A DNA stretch of 52,443 nt from the NCBI RefSeq assembly GCF_000285295.1, contig NZ_CADP01000007.1:35075-87517 (forward strand). Reading direction: 5' to 3'. The notes beneath the pieces are model-generated. The model was given only the letters and a program-made list of their open reading frames with translations. It made no database searches and was not told where the DNA came from. This stretch comes from Komagataeibacter europaeus LMG 18890. Its GTDB lineage: Bacteria > Pseudomonadota > Alphaproteobacteria > Acetobacterales > Acetobacteraceae. Position 1 is the first letter of the stretch; each line of letters begins with the position of its first letter. Shown piece after piece: positions 44,862-52,443 of the stretch. Made by a program: the position numbers and the translations under genes.

Positions 44862-46127
44862 ATGTCCCGCCTGTTCCGCGCCCTTGTTATCCTGTCCTGC
44901 ACCTGGCTGCAGGCGGCGGGTGCGCGGGGGGCAACGCCTGCGCCCCCCGCCCCCGTGCTGGAACGCGTGGTGCTGGTCGCGCGCCACGGCATACGCAGTC
45001 CCACCCATCCCATTGCGGAACTCGATGCCCATACCCACCGGCAATGGCAGGCGTGGCCCGTCGCCCCGGGTGAACTGACCGAGCATGGACAGCGTGACCT
45101 GGCGCTGATGGGAACGGCGCTGGGACTGCATTACCGACAGGCAGGCGTCCTGCCCGCACACGGATGCGGGACCGGGGAACTGGCGGTCTGGTCCGATGCG
45201 GCGGACCAGCGCACGCTGCAGACCGGGGATATCATGGCCCATTCCCTGACACCTGGCTGCCCGGTCATGCCCGGCAGCCTGCCCCCAGGCACGCATGACC
45301 CGGTCTTCAATGACCTGCCCATGCAGGCCAGTCCCGCGCTGCAACACACCATCATGACCGACCTGTCCGCCACGCTGGCGCATGACCGGGAAACCCGTCC
45401 GGCCGATGTGCGCAAGGCGCAGGCGACGGCGCAGGCCGTGATCCAGCCTGCCGGATGCACCACGGGCATGCCCTGCTTCACCCAGCCGGACAGGGCGACA
45501 TGGCACAAGGGCGCCCCGCACCTGTCCGGTGGCCTGTCACAGTCGGCGGATGTGGCGGAAGACATGCTGCTGGAATACGCGCAGGGCATGCCGTGCGCGG
45601 CGATTGGCTGGGGATATCCGGACATGCGCCATGTCATTGATACCCTGCAGCCTGCCCACAACCATGCCAGCCGACTGGTGCGCCGCCTGCCCGCCCTGGC
45701 CTTTCCGCGCGGGCATATCCTGGCGGGCATGATCGTGGATCTGGTCGCGGGGCAGGCCGTGCGTGAACCCAATGGCGACATGATCGCGGCCACCACGCCG
45801 GTTATCGTATTTGCGGGACATGACAGCACGCTGGACATGCTGGCGGCGATTTTTGGCCTGGACTGGTCCTTTGCCGACCTGCCAGACCCCACCGGCCCCG
45901 ACACCACACTGGGGTTCGAGACATGGCGCATGCCAGATGGCCAGCGCCGGGTGCGGGCCGTGATATTCCATCAGGGAATGGATGCGCTGCGTATGGAACA
46001 GCCTGTGACGGCACAGCCTGAAACCCTGCCCCTGTCGGCCTGCCACCCCAGACAGGATGGCAGTTGTGCACTGGGCGATTTCACGCGGACCTTTACCAAA
46101 CGCCTTGATGCCTACCAGCACAAATGA
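44862..46127 (+). CDS. Histidine acid phosphatase (AppA/Agp-like phytase family)
   Basis: A 421-residue exported branch-2 histidine phosphatase. The signal peptide runs from MSRLFRALVIL to ARGATPAP. The phospho-histidine lies in ARHGIRSPT (residues 40-48), and the proton-donor HD motif is FAGHDSTLDML. Several paired cysteines (CGTGE, GCTTGMPCF, SACHP..GSCAL) suggest disulfides in the periplasm. Related enzymes release phosphate from phytate, glucose-1-phosphate or other esters. It sits near pstS and the Pho-regulated porin, so a phosphate-scavenging role fits, though its own Pho box is not clear. Divergent from the membrane-anchored protein gene. Confidence 0.9.
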   Translation: MSRLFRALVILSCTWLQAAGARGATPAPPAPVLERVVLVARHGIRSPTHPIAELDAHTHRQWQAWPVAPGELTEHGQRDLALMGTALGLHYRQAGVLPAHGCGTGELAVWSDAADQRTLQTGDIMAHSLTPGCPVMPGSLPPGTHDPVFNDLPMQASPALQHTIMTDLSATLAHDRETRPADVRKAQATAQAVIQPAGCTTGMPCFTQPDRATWHKGAPHLSGGLSQSADVAEDMLLEYAQGMPCAAIGWGYPDMRHVIDTLQPAHNHASRLVRRLPALAFPRGHILAGMIVDLVAGQAVREPNGDMIAATTPVIVFAGHDSTLDMLAAIFGLDWSFADLPDPTGPDTTLGFETWRMPDGQRRVRAVIFHQGMDALRMEQPVTAQPETLPLSACHPRQDGSCALGDFTRTFTKRLDAYQHK

Positions 46128-46199
46128 CGGCACCTGTCATGCAACCGGAAAAATATTCCAGAAGCCTGCCTGTGAAATGCCCTGAAAATCAGGAAAATT

Positions 46200-46248
46200 C
46201 CTGATGACGCCTTTTTCAAAAAGGCGGCACCCAAAAACTTTTATCTTA
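46200..46248. repeat. Dispersed hairpin repeat, copy 6 (half)
   Basis: Only the second half of the repeat: ACGCCTTTTTCAAAAAGGCGGCACCCAAAAACTTTTAT, with a CGCCTTTTT/AAAAAGGCG stem. It sits between the convergent acid phosphatase and DNA methyltransferase genes and could terminate either. Confidence 0.75.
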
Positions 46249-46274
46249 ATCAATGCATTCCTGAGCGATATCAT

Positions 46275-47594
46275 TCAGGACATTCCCAGTCGGCAGAACC
46301 GGAAACCCGTCCCCGGTCGGGCATGACGTGCCAGCACATGCGCAAGGCGGGGCTGGGTCACGGTCGTGGCGATATGTTCATCCATTTCCATCACGATAAA
46401 ACGGCGCGTACCGCCATCTTCCGCATTCAGGTCCATGACGGCCTGTCCCGTCGTGCCCGAACCGCCAAAGGCATCCAGCACCACAGCCGCGGGATCCGGG
46501 CACAACGCGCGCAGCAGGTAGGTCACCAGTGAAAGCGGTTTGGGATAGTCAAAGCGCACGCCACATTGCGCCAGTTCGGTCGCGGCCTGCTGCACCGTTC
46601 CCATGCCTTCCAGCACCGTCAGGATATGGCTGGGCTGCGCCAGCCGGTCCTTTTCCATGAAAACCGCACCGCTGGACGTCAGGTAAAAGCGCGTTTTCAG
46701 GCCCTGCCGGTCAATAATGTCGTCAAACCCCGCCGCGATGAAGGCCGCGCACTGACGGCGGGAACTCCACCCGCTACGCAGGGTCACGGCCTGCGCCAGA
46801 CGACCGTCCCTGATCACAATCGGCACGTCAAAACGCGGCCAGAAGCCGGGATCGGTTGGAACGGGAATGGCGCCATCCTCAACGCGGGCGGGAAAACCCA
46901 CCGGAAGCACAAGGTCGGACACCGGGTTGCGCGGTCCATTCTTGATGATGGTGTTGCGGATGACCGGCCGCCGCAGCTTGCTGCGCGCGCCCACCTGCGG
47001 AGCCAGAACGCGGCCGGGCACGAAGCGCCTGGCATCGCGTGCGAACACCACCACATATTCATGGTTGGTCTTGATCCGGCTGTGGTTGTCGATATTGCCG
47101 GTATTGACCCATACGAACGTCGCCAGAAAATTCGCGGGCCCGAACACCTCCTCCATCAACAGGCGCAGGCGGGGATATTCGCGGTCATCGATACAGCAGG
47201 CGATCACGCCATTTTCCGCCATAAGCTGCCGCAGTTGCAGCAGGCGCGGATACATGAGGCACAGCCAGCGGTCCTGTCGTGACAGGCGACCGGCCTGCCC
47301 CGGTCCAAGGACCGCCTCCAGCCAGTGCAGGGCGGCGGGGGTGCTGGCGCTGTCATCATACAGCCAGTCGCGCCGCCCGGTATTATAGGGCGGGTCGATC
47401 AGCACCATGTCCACCCGTCCCGCATGATCGGGCATGAGCGCATCAAGTGCTGCCAGGTTATCCCCCAGGATGATCATGTCCCGCCCCTCCGCCGCCCCGC
47501 GGCACAGGTGGGGATCAACCTGCAATACCCCCGCGCGCATCCGTTCCAGACAGGCAGTAACGGCGTGCTTGCCCTCCCATTCCAGCGTGGCCAC
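46275..47594 (-). CDS. Solitary beta-class DNA methyltransferase
   Basis: A 439-residue SAM-dependent DNA methyltransferase. Motif IV (DPPYNTG, residues 67-73) precedes the SAM-binding motif I (DAFGGSGTTGQAV, last sixth), the beta-class order shared with type III Mod subunits and N6-adenine or N4-cytosine enzymes; DPPY is typical of adenine methylation. EYVVVFARD and TNHEY match Mod-type cores. The start is the GTG at 47594 (VATLEWEGKHAV), with GGGAGG five bases upstream; the open frame continues 25 codons further but without a site. No restriction or Res gene is adjacent, so it is an orphan, perhaps regulatory or anti-restriction. Confidence 0.88.
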   Translation of the reverse strand: MATLEWEGKHAVTACLERMRAGVLQVDPHLCRGAAEGRDMIILGDNLAALDALMPDHAGRVDMVLIDPPYNTGRRDWLYDDSASTPAALHWLEAVLGPGQAGRLSRQDRWLCLMYPRLLQLRQLMAENGVIACCIDDREYPRLRLLMEEVFGPANFLATFVWVNTGNIDNHSRIKTNHEYVVVFARDARRFVPGRVLAPQVGARSKLRRPVIRNTIIKNGPRNPVSDLVLPVGFPARVEDGAIPVPTDPGFWPRFDVPIVIRDGRLAQAVTLRSGWSSRRQCAAFIAAGFDDIIDRQGLKTRFYLTSSGAVFMEKDRLAQPSHILTVLEGMGTVQQAATELAQCGVRFDYPKPLSLVTYLLRALCPDPAAVVLDAFGGSGTTGQAVMDLNAEDGGTRRFIVMEMDEHIATTVTQPRLAHVLARHARPGTGFRFCRLGMS

Positions 47595-48121
47595 GTGCCC
47601 TCCCGTTCCTTGCCTGTCCCCTATCGACCTCACTATCCCGCAATGCGCGCCAGAAAGGGAGACCCGCATGCACGCCGCCGCGAAGACGGTTCATACCCGG
47701 ATCTGGACGGTTCTTTTTCTATATATATTACAGTCGATAATAACATATTGGGCCTGAACACACATGCCTACCTGCAAGTCAGGCAATGACACAGGACGCG
47801 CAGATTGCCGCTGCCCCCTCCTGTTTCCTGACCATCGGGTCATCGGGATACACACGATGCGTTTAGTCAGCAGGCCGATGACTGGCGTACCGGGGGTCAT
47901 GGGCAGGATATTTCTACAACCTGTAATCCGCGCCCCTTTGTGCTTCGGCAGCGCCAGCGTTGCGATGTCCCTGACGCCCTACGGTTCCATGGCTCTACAA
48001 CGCTCCCATCCGCACAAAATACTGGCAATTATCCAACCCGCGTCGGACATCATGCCACCTGCTACGGAAGCCCATCATGCAGGCATACGGTCGACATCAA
48101 TTCGGTTTTGAAGTGATCACA
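47595..48121. other. Intergenic region, no gene recognised
   Basis: Bounded by the methyltransferase start and the composite repeat. A run CTATATATATTAC near 47719-47731 could be part of a promoter. A 115-codon frame from 47764 has no protein-like pattern or ribosome-binding site; it may be decayed coding DNA. Confidence 0.4.
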
Positions 48122-48285
48122 AGAGACTGTTTAAAAAATTAACCCGGAAAAACATTCCGCAATCATAAAGAAGTTTTTGGTGAAGCTTTTTTCAAAAAGC
48201 TTCGAAGAACGCCGCCTTTTTTAAAAAGGCAGCACCCAAAAACTCTTATTGTTTTTTATCAATGATTCGCTTTCAAACAGTCTCT
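48122..48285. repeat. 164-bp composite repeat with 11-bp terminal inverted repeats (copy 7)
   Basis: The best-preserved copy of the dispersed repeat: AAGTTTTTGGTGAAGC, hairpin GAAGCTTTTTTC/AAAAAGCTTC, hairpin GCCGCCTTTTTT/AAAAAGGC, then ACCCAAAAACTCTTATTG. It is framed by a perfect inverted repeat AGAGACTGTTT (48122-48132) / AAACAGTCTCT (48275-48285), which suggests the unit can move as a small non-autonomous element. Confidence 0.7.
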
Positions 48286-48314
48286 AAGCCCCGTCTGGCA
48301 CCACCACTCGCATG

Positions 48315-48473
48315 CTATCGGGTCAGCATATGCCGGACGTATGTTTCCATGGTTATGGTATGGTCAATATAATAATGCCGATAATCAGGCGATACCTGGG
48401 GTTTCATGCCCAGAACGAACGCAAATATATCAAACGCGAATAATATTATTGAAAGATACGTATATTTCTTCAT
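48315..48473 (-). CDS. Small membrane peptide, 52 residues
   Basis: The ATG directly follows the TAA of the mannosyltransferase 3' fragment (TAAATG), implying coupling in the original operon. The peptide has a basic start and hydrophobic helix (MKKYTYLSIILFAFDIFAFV), then a polar tail (SPDYRHYYIDHTITMETYVR) ending at 48315. It would be an inner-membrane peptide with a short periplasmic tail, perhaps a partner of the lipid-linked glycosylation enzymes. No family recognised. With the upstream genes broken by insertions it may no longer be expressed. Confidence 0.6.
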   Translation of the reverse strand: MKKYTYLSIILFAFDIFAFVLGMKPQVSPDYRHYYIDHTITMETYVRHMLTR

Positions 48474-48626
48474 TTAAATAAGAGCAATATGTCCGTGGAA
48501 CCATAGTTCAATAACAACGATATGCAGGACCAGAAGTAGCGTCAAGATTGACCAGCGTCTTACCCGTGCCTGCGTTAGCGTCAGGAAGGCCAGGAATTCA
48601 ATCATCAGCGGGTTAGAAAAGACATA
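48474..48626 (-). pseudogene. 3' fragment of disrupted PIG-V-like mannosyltransferase
   Basis: Fifty codons (YVFSNPLMIEF... to HGHIALI) plus stop, including a final membrane helix (ILTLLLVLHIVVIELWF). It has no start of its own near the IS edge. Joined to the 5' fragment after removal of IS and MITE, it continues the frame exactly: ...GLESIER + YVFSNPL..., completing a 382-residue protein. See the 49615-50613 entry. Confidence 0.88.
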
Positions 48627-49468
48627 GGGCCTGTTAGGGCTTGATCCAGTCTGCTGCGGCAGCGATGTGGATGACCGCGAGGAACGACGTTGCTGTTTTT
48701 TCGTATCTGGTTGCGACAGCGCGCCACTCCTTGAGGCGAGCCCAGAGGTTCTCGACAAGATGTCGACACCGATAGGCCCATTTTGGGCAGGCGACCGGCC
48801 CATCGCGTCGTTTCGCAGGAATGGCGGGCCGGGCTCCCATGTCCCATATCCGTTCACGAAAGGCATTCGACGCATAGCCCTTGTCCGCCACTACCCACAG
48901 GGGAATGGCGGGAAGGTTGTCGAGCATGGCTGGTGCCAGGGGCAGTTCATGAGCCTGTCCGGGGCCAGCGCAAAACCGAAGGCTTTTCCATGTCCATCAG
49001 CGATCACGCAGACTTTCGTGCCATAGCCGCCGCGAGAGCGGCCAAGTGCTTCACGATGGTCCCGCTCTTCGAAAGAGGCCCCTTTTTTTGGGCTCCCGCC
49101 GCCTTGTGGTGAGCCCTGATGTTCGTACCATCCAGAAAAGTCATTCCGAACGCCACTCCCTGTTGTTCCTGAACCAGTTCGAGCAAGCGTTCCCATACGC
49201 CGAGTTTCGACCAGCGGATGAAAAGCTGCGCCGCCCGCCACCATGGACCCAGTTCAGCGGGGATGCTCCGCCATTTCGCGCCATTCTCATGGCGCCAGAA
49301 AATTGCTGCTATCGTACGCCGCAGATCATGGGGCGGCGTCTTGCCCCTTGGGCGAACCGCCTCAATCAGAGGTTCCCAGATCGCCCATGTCTCGTCCGTA
49401 AAGGTGCCTGTTCTGTCTCCTTCTTCCATCCCTATAATATGGGAAGAAATTCAAGATCTAACAGGCCC
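48627..49468 (-). mobile_element. IS5-family insertion sequence (IS427-like), 842 bp
   Basis: Terminal inverted repeats GGGCCTGTTAG...CTAACAGGCCC (11 perfect bp, then NNCTTGA also shared). It is flanked by TA direct repeats (48625-48626 and 49469-49470). It contains a DDE transposase on the minus strand in more than one frame. It is inserted next to a MITE inside the mannosyltransferase gene. Confidence 0.92.
48634..49429 (-). pseudogene. IS5-family transposase, two frame changes
   Basis: Frame A (49429 to 49004): TDETWAIWEPLIEAVRP, a DUF4096-type N-terminus, and FLDGTNIRAHHKAAG with the first catalytic Asp. At AAAAAAA (49083-49089), a -1 shift of the kind programmed in IS427-group elements leads into the frame reading EALGRSRGGYGTKVCVIADG. 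Near 48970 a further -1 shift is needed to reach PLWVVADKGYAS (second Asp) and HLVENLWARLKEWRAVATRYEK (final Glu region). The second shift looks like a lost G in the sequence coding LAPGQAHELPLAP, so this copy is probably dead. Confidence 0.85.
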
Positions 49469-49470
49469 TA

Positions 49471-49615
49471 GCACTACAGTTGCAGTTTGTTTTGTTCGTT
49501 AATTGTTCATGGTTTCCGTGCTTTCCAGAAAGCTCGAATTTCAGACGGTCTACATCGAGAAAAACCGCAAATTCTTCATCTTTCTAGGCCGGAAACCAAA
49601 CTGCAACTGTAGTGC
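49471..49615. mobile_element. 145-bp MITE with 19-bp perfect terminal inverted repeats
   Basis: Ends GCACTACAGTTGCAGTTTG (49471-49489) and CAAACTGCAACTGTAGTGC (49597-49615), flanked on both sides by TA, the target duplication typical of IS630/Tc1-type transposases. The interior is AT-rich and non-coding. It interrupts the mannosyltransferase gene, and its right-hand TA forms part of the premature TAG stop (49615-49617). Confidence 0.9.
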
Positions 49616-50613
49616 TAGCGTTCGATTGATTCCAGACCGGTCGATCCCACCATCAACGCAATGAACGCCATGATGGCAAAGTTCAGGTACCACTTTTTTA
49701 AAAGCATTCCATAAATAAAATAGCAGGAAAATATAAAATAAATGCCCAGCTTTATCTTCTTCGCCTGCAGGAACGAATCAATGAAATTGGTCAGGAAAAA
49801 GCTGAAATGCTTTTCCCATCCCACCTCCACATGCGAAAATGCAAACCCGTCCCCCATAAGATTGTAAAGATAGAGCACGAAAACCGACAGCCCCGCCCCA
49901 GCGGCGGAAATCAGCAGGAAACTTTCCTGTGCGGGCACGGCCAGACGCCCCCGGACAATGGAACGTGTCCGCAGCGTGATGCCGGTACGCCTAAAAAACC
50001 ACCACCCCGCAATCATGACCCCGGTGGGAAAACCGGTTGGACGGGAAAAACCAAGCAGGAAACAGGCAAGTGCCGCCCATAATATGTGGTTTTTCCGGAG
50101 CAGGATCAGCGTGCTGATCAGGAGCACACCATAAACCCCTTCCGAATACTGTGACGTGTACCAGATATTGAAAGGATACAGAACACAGAAAAGGGCGAAG
50201 CCGATCCGGTCCACATTGATCGCGCGTGCCGCCAGTTCCCTCCAGCACAGGTAAATCAGCACCGGCCACAATATCAGGTTGACCGACAGTTCCGCCCACA
50301 ACGTGCTGATATGCAGGCCCACCTGCATGGCGTAGGACACAAGGGGATAAAGCGGGAAAAATGCCCAGTCCGCCTGTGTCAGGCCATCACTGCCCTGTAA
50401 CCGTGGCAACCTGTCGTAACCATTGTGGACAATGCCCGTGTACCATCTGCAGTCCCACTGGCATGTCGCACGCGCGATATCGCCGTAGTGGGAAAAATGG
50501 GCAACTAGGGAAAGAAAACCGAAATTAAGGCTGCACAGCGCAAAAATGAAAACAAGAAACGCTCTGTTATTCCTGTCTATGTATTCCCTGAAATCCAGAA
50601 AATGGCGTTTCAT
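49615..50613 (-). pseudogene. PIG-V-like mannosyltransferase, 5' part (332 codons), interrupted
   Basis: Polytopic membrane protein (about 8-9 helices) resembling the PIG-V/Mannosyl_trans2 family of lipid-linked sugar transferases: WDCRWYTGIVHNGYD and FFPLYPLVSY are the conserved luminal/periplasmic motifs, with the catalytic-type Asp after W. Translation now ends at a TAG made by the MITE junction, removing the last 50 residues with one helix. It is preceded by a GT2 gene remnant that could have made the polyprenyl-phosphate sugar donor. GGGGA precedes the ATG at 50613. A shortened product may be made, but is unlikely to be fully active. Confidence 0.87.
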
Positions 50614-50671
50614 GTTTTCCCCGGCTGTTTACGCGATGGAAATATATTACTTCTTCCCTGACACATAATGA

Positions 50672-51400
50672 TTACGGACTGCCGAAACCCTCTTTTTCTT
50701 CGATATGGGACCGGGGACGCCGCTTGGTTTCCAGATATATCTTGCCCAGATATTCCCCGATGATCCCGAGACACAGCATCTGCACCCCACCCATGAAGAA
50801 CAGGGCGACAATAACCGAAGCCCATCCCTGAATGGGATTGCCAATCATCTTGTTGATCAGCACCACCACGATTGCCAGGATGGCGACAGCACTGATAATG
50901 AAGCCGGTCAGCGTAATGATCCGGAGCGGCATGACAGTCATGGAAGTAATGCCTTCCAGCGCCAGCGCCATCATCTTGTGCAGCGGGTATTTCGAAACAC
51001 CCGCCGTACGTTCCCTGCGGTCGTAATAGACTTCCGCCGACGGAAAACCGACCAGCGGGACAAGGCCACGAATGTAGATGTTCCGTTCATGATATTCCAG
51101 CAGCGCATCCCGCGCCCTGCTGCTCAAAAGACGGAAATCCGCATGGTTGAAGACCTGCTTGACCCCCATCATGGTCATGAGGCGGTAAAAAACCTCCGCC
51201 GTCATGCGCTTGAAGGCCGTGTCCGTCTGGCGCGAGGCCCGCACCCCATACACGACATCATGCCCGGCGACATAGGACTTCACCATTTCCCCGATGGCGT
51301 TGATGTCATCCTGCAGGTCGGCATCAATACTGACAATGGCATCGGCATTGTCGGCATTGGCCAGACCTGTCAGCAGCGCGGCCTGATGGCCCTTGTTATA
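50672..51400 (-). pseudogene. GtrB-like GT2 polyprenyl-phosphate glycosyltransferase, 5'-truncated
   Basis: 242 codons remain, starting at NKGHQAALLTGL just inside the IS110 end; about 90 N-terminal residues with the UDP/GDP-sugar loop are missing. Present are SIDADLQDD (DxD-like metal site), RASRQTDTAFKRMTAEVFY, NHADFRLLS, and two C-terminal membrane helices (about 51000-50750). The family (GtrB, DPMS, ArnC) loads a sugar on undecaprenyl phosphate for a membrane transferase such as the PIG-V-like protein 58 bp downstream. The 5' part probably lies beyond the IS, outside the window. Confidence 0.88.
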
Positions 51401-51723
51401 CCAAGGGCTACTGTCTCTGACTCATCTGTGAAGTGACGCGAAGGGCCTTATGTGGACGGCTCTGTCTTGCAAGGGGGAAAATAGTGGTGTGACCGTGTCG
51501 TTTGCACCCATATGTCCGGCCTGTTGTTGCAGTGTTCAGACTGCTGGCCAAGATGGTTTCTGCGATGGAAGTTCCATTCAGTTCTGCGGTTTTTGAAAAC
51601 CACGGGCTCTTGCGGAGTGTCTTCCATTCAGATCGAACGATCCCCCCATCTCCTCTTTGCAGGACTGCGGTATCGGCTCACACGATCACATTCCGTTTCT
51701 GTGCATCGTGTTGGCCAATTTCG
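51401..51723 (-). ncRNA. Non-coding end of IS110 element, possible bridge-RNA locus
   Basis: About 320 bp between the transposase stop and the element's edge without a gene. IS110-family elements express a structured bridge RNA from a non-coding end, in the IS1111 subgroup downstream of the transposase. I could not fold it by eye with certainty, so the RNA is inferred from position and length only. Confidence 0.35.
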
Positions 51724-52443
51724 TCAGGAAGCGGCAGCTGCTGCCATCGCGCCGGCCTCCACCGGTTTGCGATATGTCTCGCCGCTGGTCATCAGCTTCC
51801 ATGCAATGCGTGCCATCCTGTTGGCCAGGGCTACAGCAGCGAGCTTCGCCTTCTTTCTGCCCAGAAGACTGACGAGCCACGGCGTGGCGAGGCGGCTCTG
51901 TTTGTTCTGCCGCACATGCCGAAGCACGGTTGTTGCTCCGACAACCAGGGTGCTTCTCAGGCGGCTGTCTCCGGCCCGGGTAATCCCGCCGTGTCTGACT
52001 TTGCCGCCGGACGAATGATCCCGAGGGGTGAGACCTATCCAGGCCGCGAAGTCCCGGCCTGAACGGAACAGATGCGGATCCGGAGCCTTCATGAGCAGCA
52101 GAGCCGCTCCCAGAGGACCGATGCCCGGAATTCCGGATAGCCTGCGGCTCACCTCCTGACTTCGATGCCATGTGGCAAGTTTTTCATCAAGCTCCCTGAT
52201 ATGCTCCATCAGGGCACCATACTCTTCTGCCATCTGTGCAAACATCTCGCGCGCCAGGGAGGGAAGGATATCCTCGGACGCAATCTGCCTGAGGAACGGC
52301 TCAACGCGGGAGAGACCAAGGGGAGCAGTCAATCCGAATTCGGCAGCATATCCCCGGATGGAGTTGGCCAGCTGCGTACGTCTGCCAACGAGCCGCTCCC
52401 GCATGCCGACAAGCATGAGGGCTGCCTGCTGCTCAACCGTCTT
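51724..52443 (-). CDS. IS110-family transposase (recombinase), 5' end outside window
   Basis: 239 residues of the C-terminal two-thirds. After a coiled-coil linker (MEHIRELDEKLATWH), the transposase_20 domain begins with LSGIPGIGPLGAALLL, then FAAWIGLTPRDHSSGGK and GGITRAGDSRLRSTLVVGA, the region with the serine used by these DEDD/serine recombinases. The N-terminal RuvC-like DEDD domain would lie beyond base 52443. The long non-coding part after the stop resembles the IS1111 subgroup. Confidence 0.9.
   Translation of the reverse strand, partial: KTVEQQAALMLVGMRERLVGRRTQLANSIRGYAAEFGLTAPLGLSRVEPFLRQIASEDILPSLAREMFAQMAEEYGALMEHIRELDEKLATWHRSQEVSRRLSGIPGIGPLGAALLLMKAPDPHLFRSGRDFAAWIGLTPRDHSSGGKVRHGGITRAGDSRLRSTLVVGATTVLRHVRQNKQSRLATPWLVSLLGRKKAKLAAVALANRMARIAWKLMTSGETYRKPVEAGAMAAAAAS

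Larger units (their letters stand above)
51401..52443 (-). mobile_element. IS110-family insertion sequence, partial
   Basis: Runs from the break in the GT2 gene near 51400 to beyond the window end. It has a transposase gene and about 320 bp of non-coding DNA on its 3' side. No clear terminal inverted repeat is visible, as expected for IS110-type elements, so the exact left edge (51400 +/- a few bases) is inferred from where GT2 similarity stops. Confidence 0.83.

Noticed and set aside
47764-48111. 115-codon frame between methyltransferase and repeat
   Set aside because: No ribosome-binding site or family resemblance; kept as gene-free DNA.
49046-49471. 141-codon frame on the plus strand across the IS
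   Set aside because: Antisense shadow of the transposase gene.
51502-52062. 186-codon plus-strand frame in the IS110 element
   Set aside because: Antisense to the transposase; no protein-like features.
1-52443. CRISPR array or complete prophage
   Set aside because: No regularly spaced direct repeats and no phage structural or integrase genes were seen.

Overview
The window is high-GC chromosomal DNA of an alphaproteobacterium, most likely an acetic acid bacterium of the Komagataeibacter/Gluconacetobacter group. This rests on the gene families (DUF1489 and DUF3576 proteins, the leuS-lptE-holA order, tandem cysteine desulfurases) and on a dispersed AT-rich double-hairpin repeat between many genes. 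The genus is an inference; no 16S gene is present.

Positions 1-35100 are mostly housekeeping genes. They comprise a ClC chloride channel (cut by the window start), a GT4 glycosyltransferase, a CobW-type GTPase with a WD40 partner, and a minus-strand sulfur-transfer block (two cysteine desulfurases, a 2Fe-2S ferredoxin, mnmA, a GST and a second GT4). Next come an alpha/beta hydrolase, tyrS, DUF4186 and Rieske proteins, an M29 aminopeptidase with a small secreted partner, a GT4/heparinase pair, rpe, rsmB, a YggS-type PLP protein, kup and hemW. After these follow a periplasmic nucleoside hydrolase, DUF1489, a lytic transglycosylase with a SPOR domain, a GH3-like protein that seems to lack its nucleophile, a DUF3576 lipoprotein, leuS, lptE and holA.

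Positions 35100-39100 hold a tRNA-Arg(CCU) gene interrupted by a 225-nt group I intron, then an AT-rich stretch of about 0.6 kb, then a flavoprotein plus ATP-grasp ligase pair of unknown pathway.

Positions 39400-46130 hold a phosphate-acquisition group: an OprP-like porin and PstS, each preceded by three 11-bp PhoB-type repeats, and a histidine acid phosphatase. manC and an unknown membrane-anchored protein lie among them. A solitary beta-class DNA methyltransferase follows.

From 48300 to the end is a decaying glycosylation operon. A GT2 gene is cut by an IS110-family element, a PIG-V-like mannosyltransferase gene is split by a 145-bp MITE and an adjoining IS5-family element, and a 52-residue membrane peptide gene lies downstream. 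Deleting both insertions with their TA duplications restores the mannosyltransferase frame exactly.
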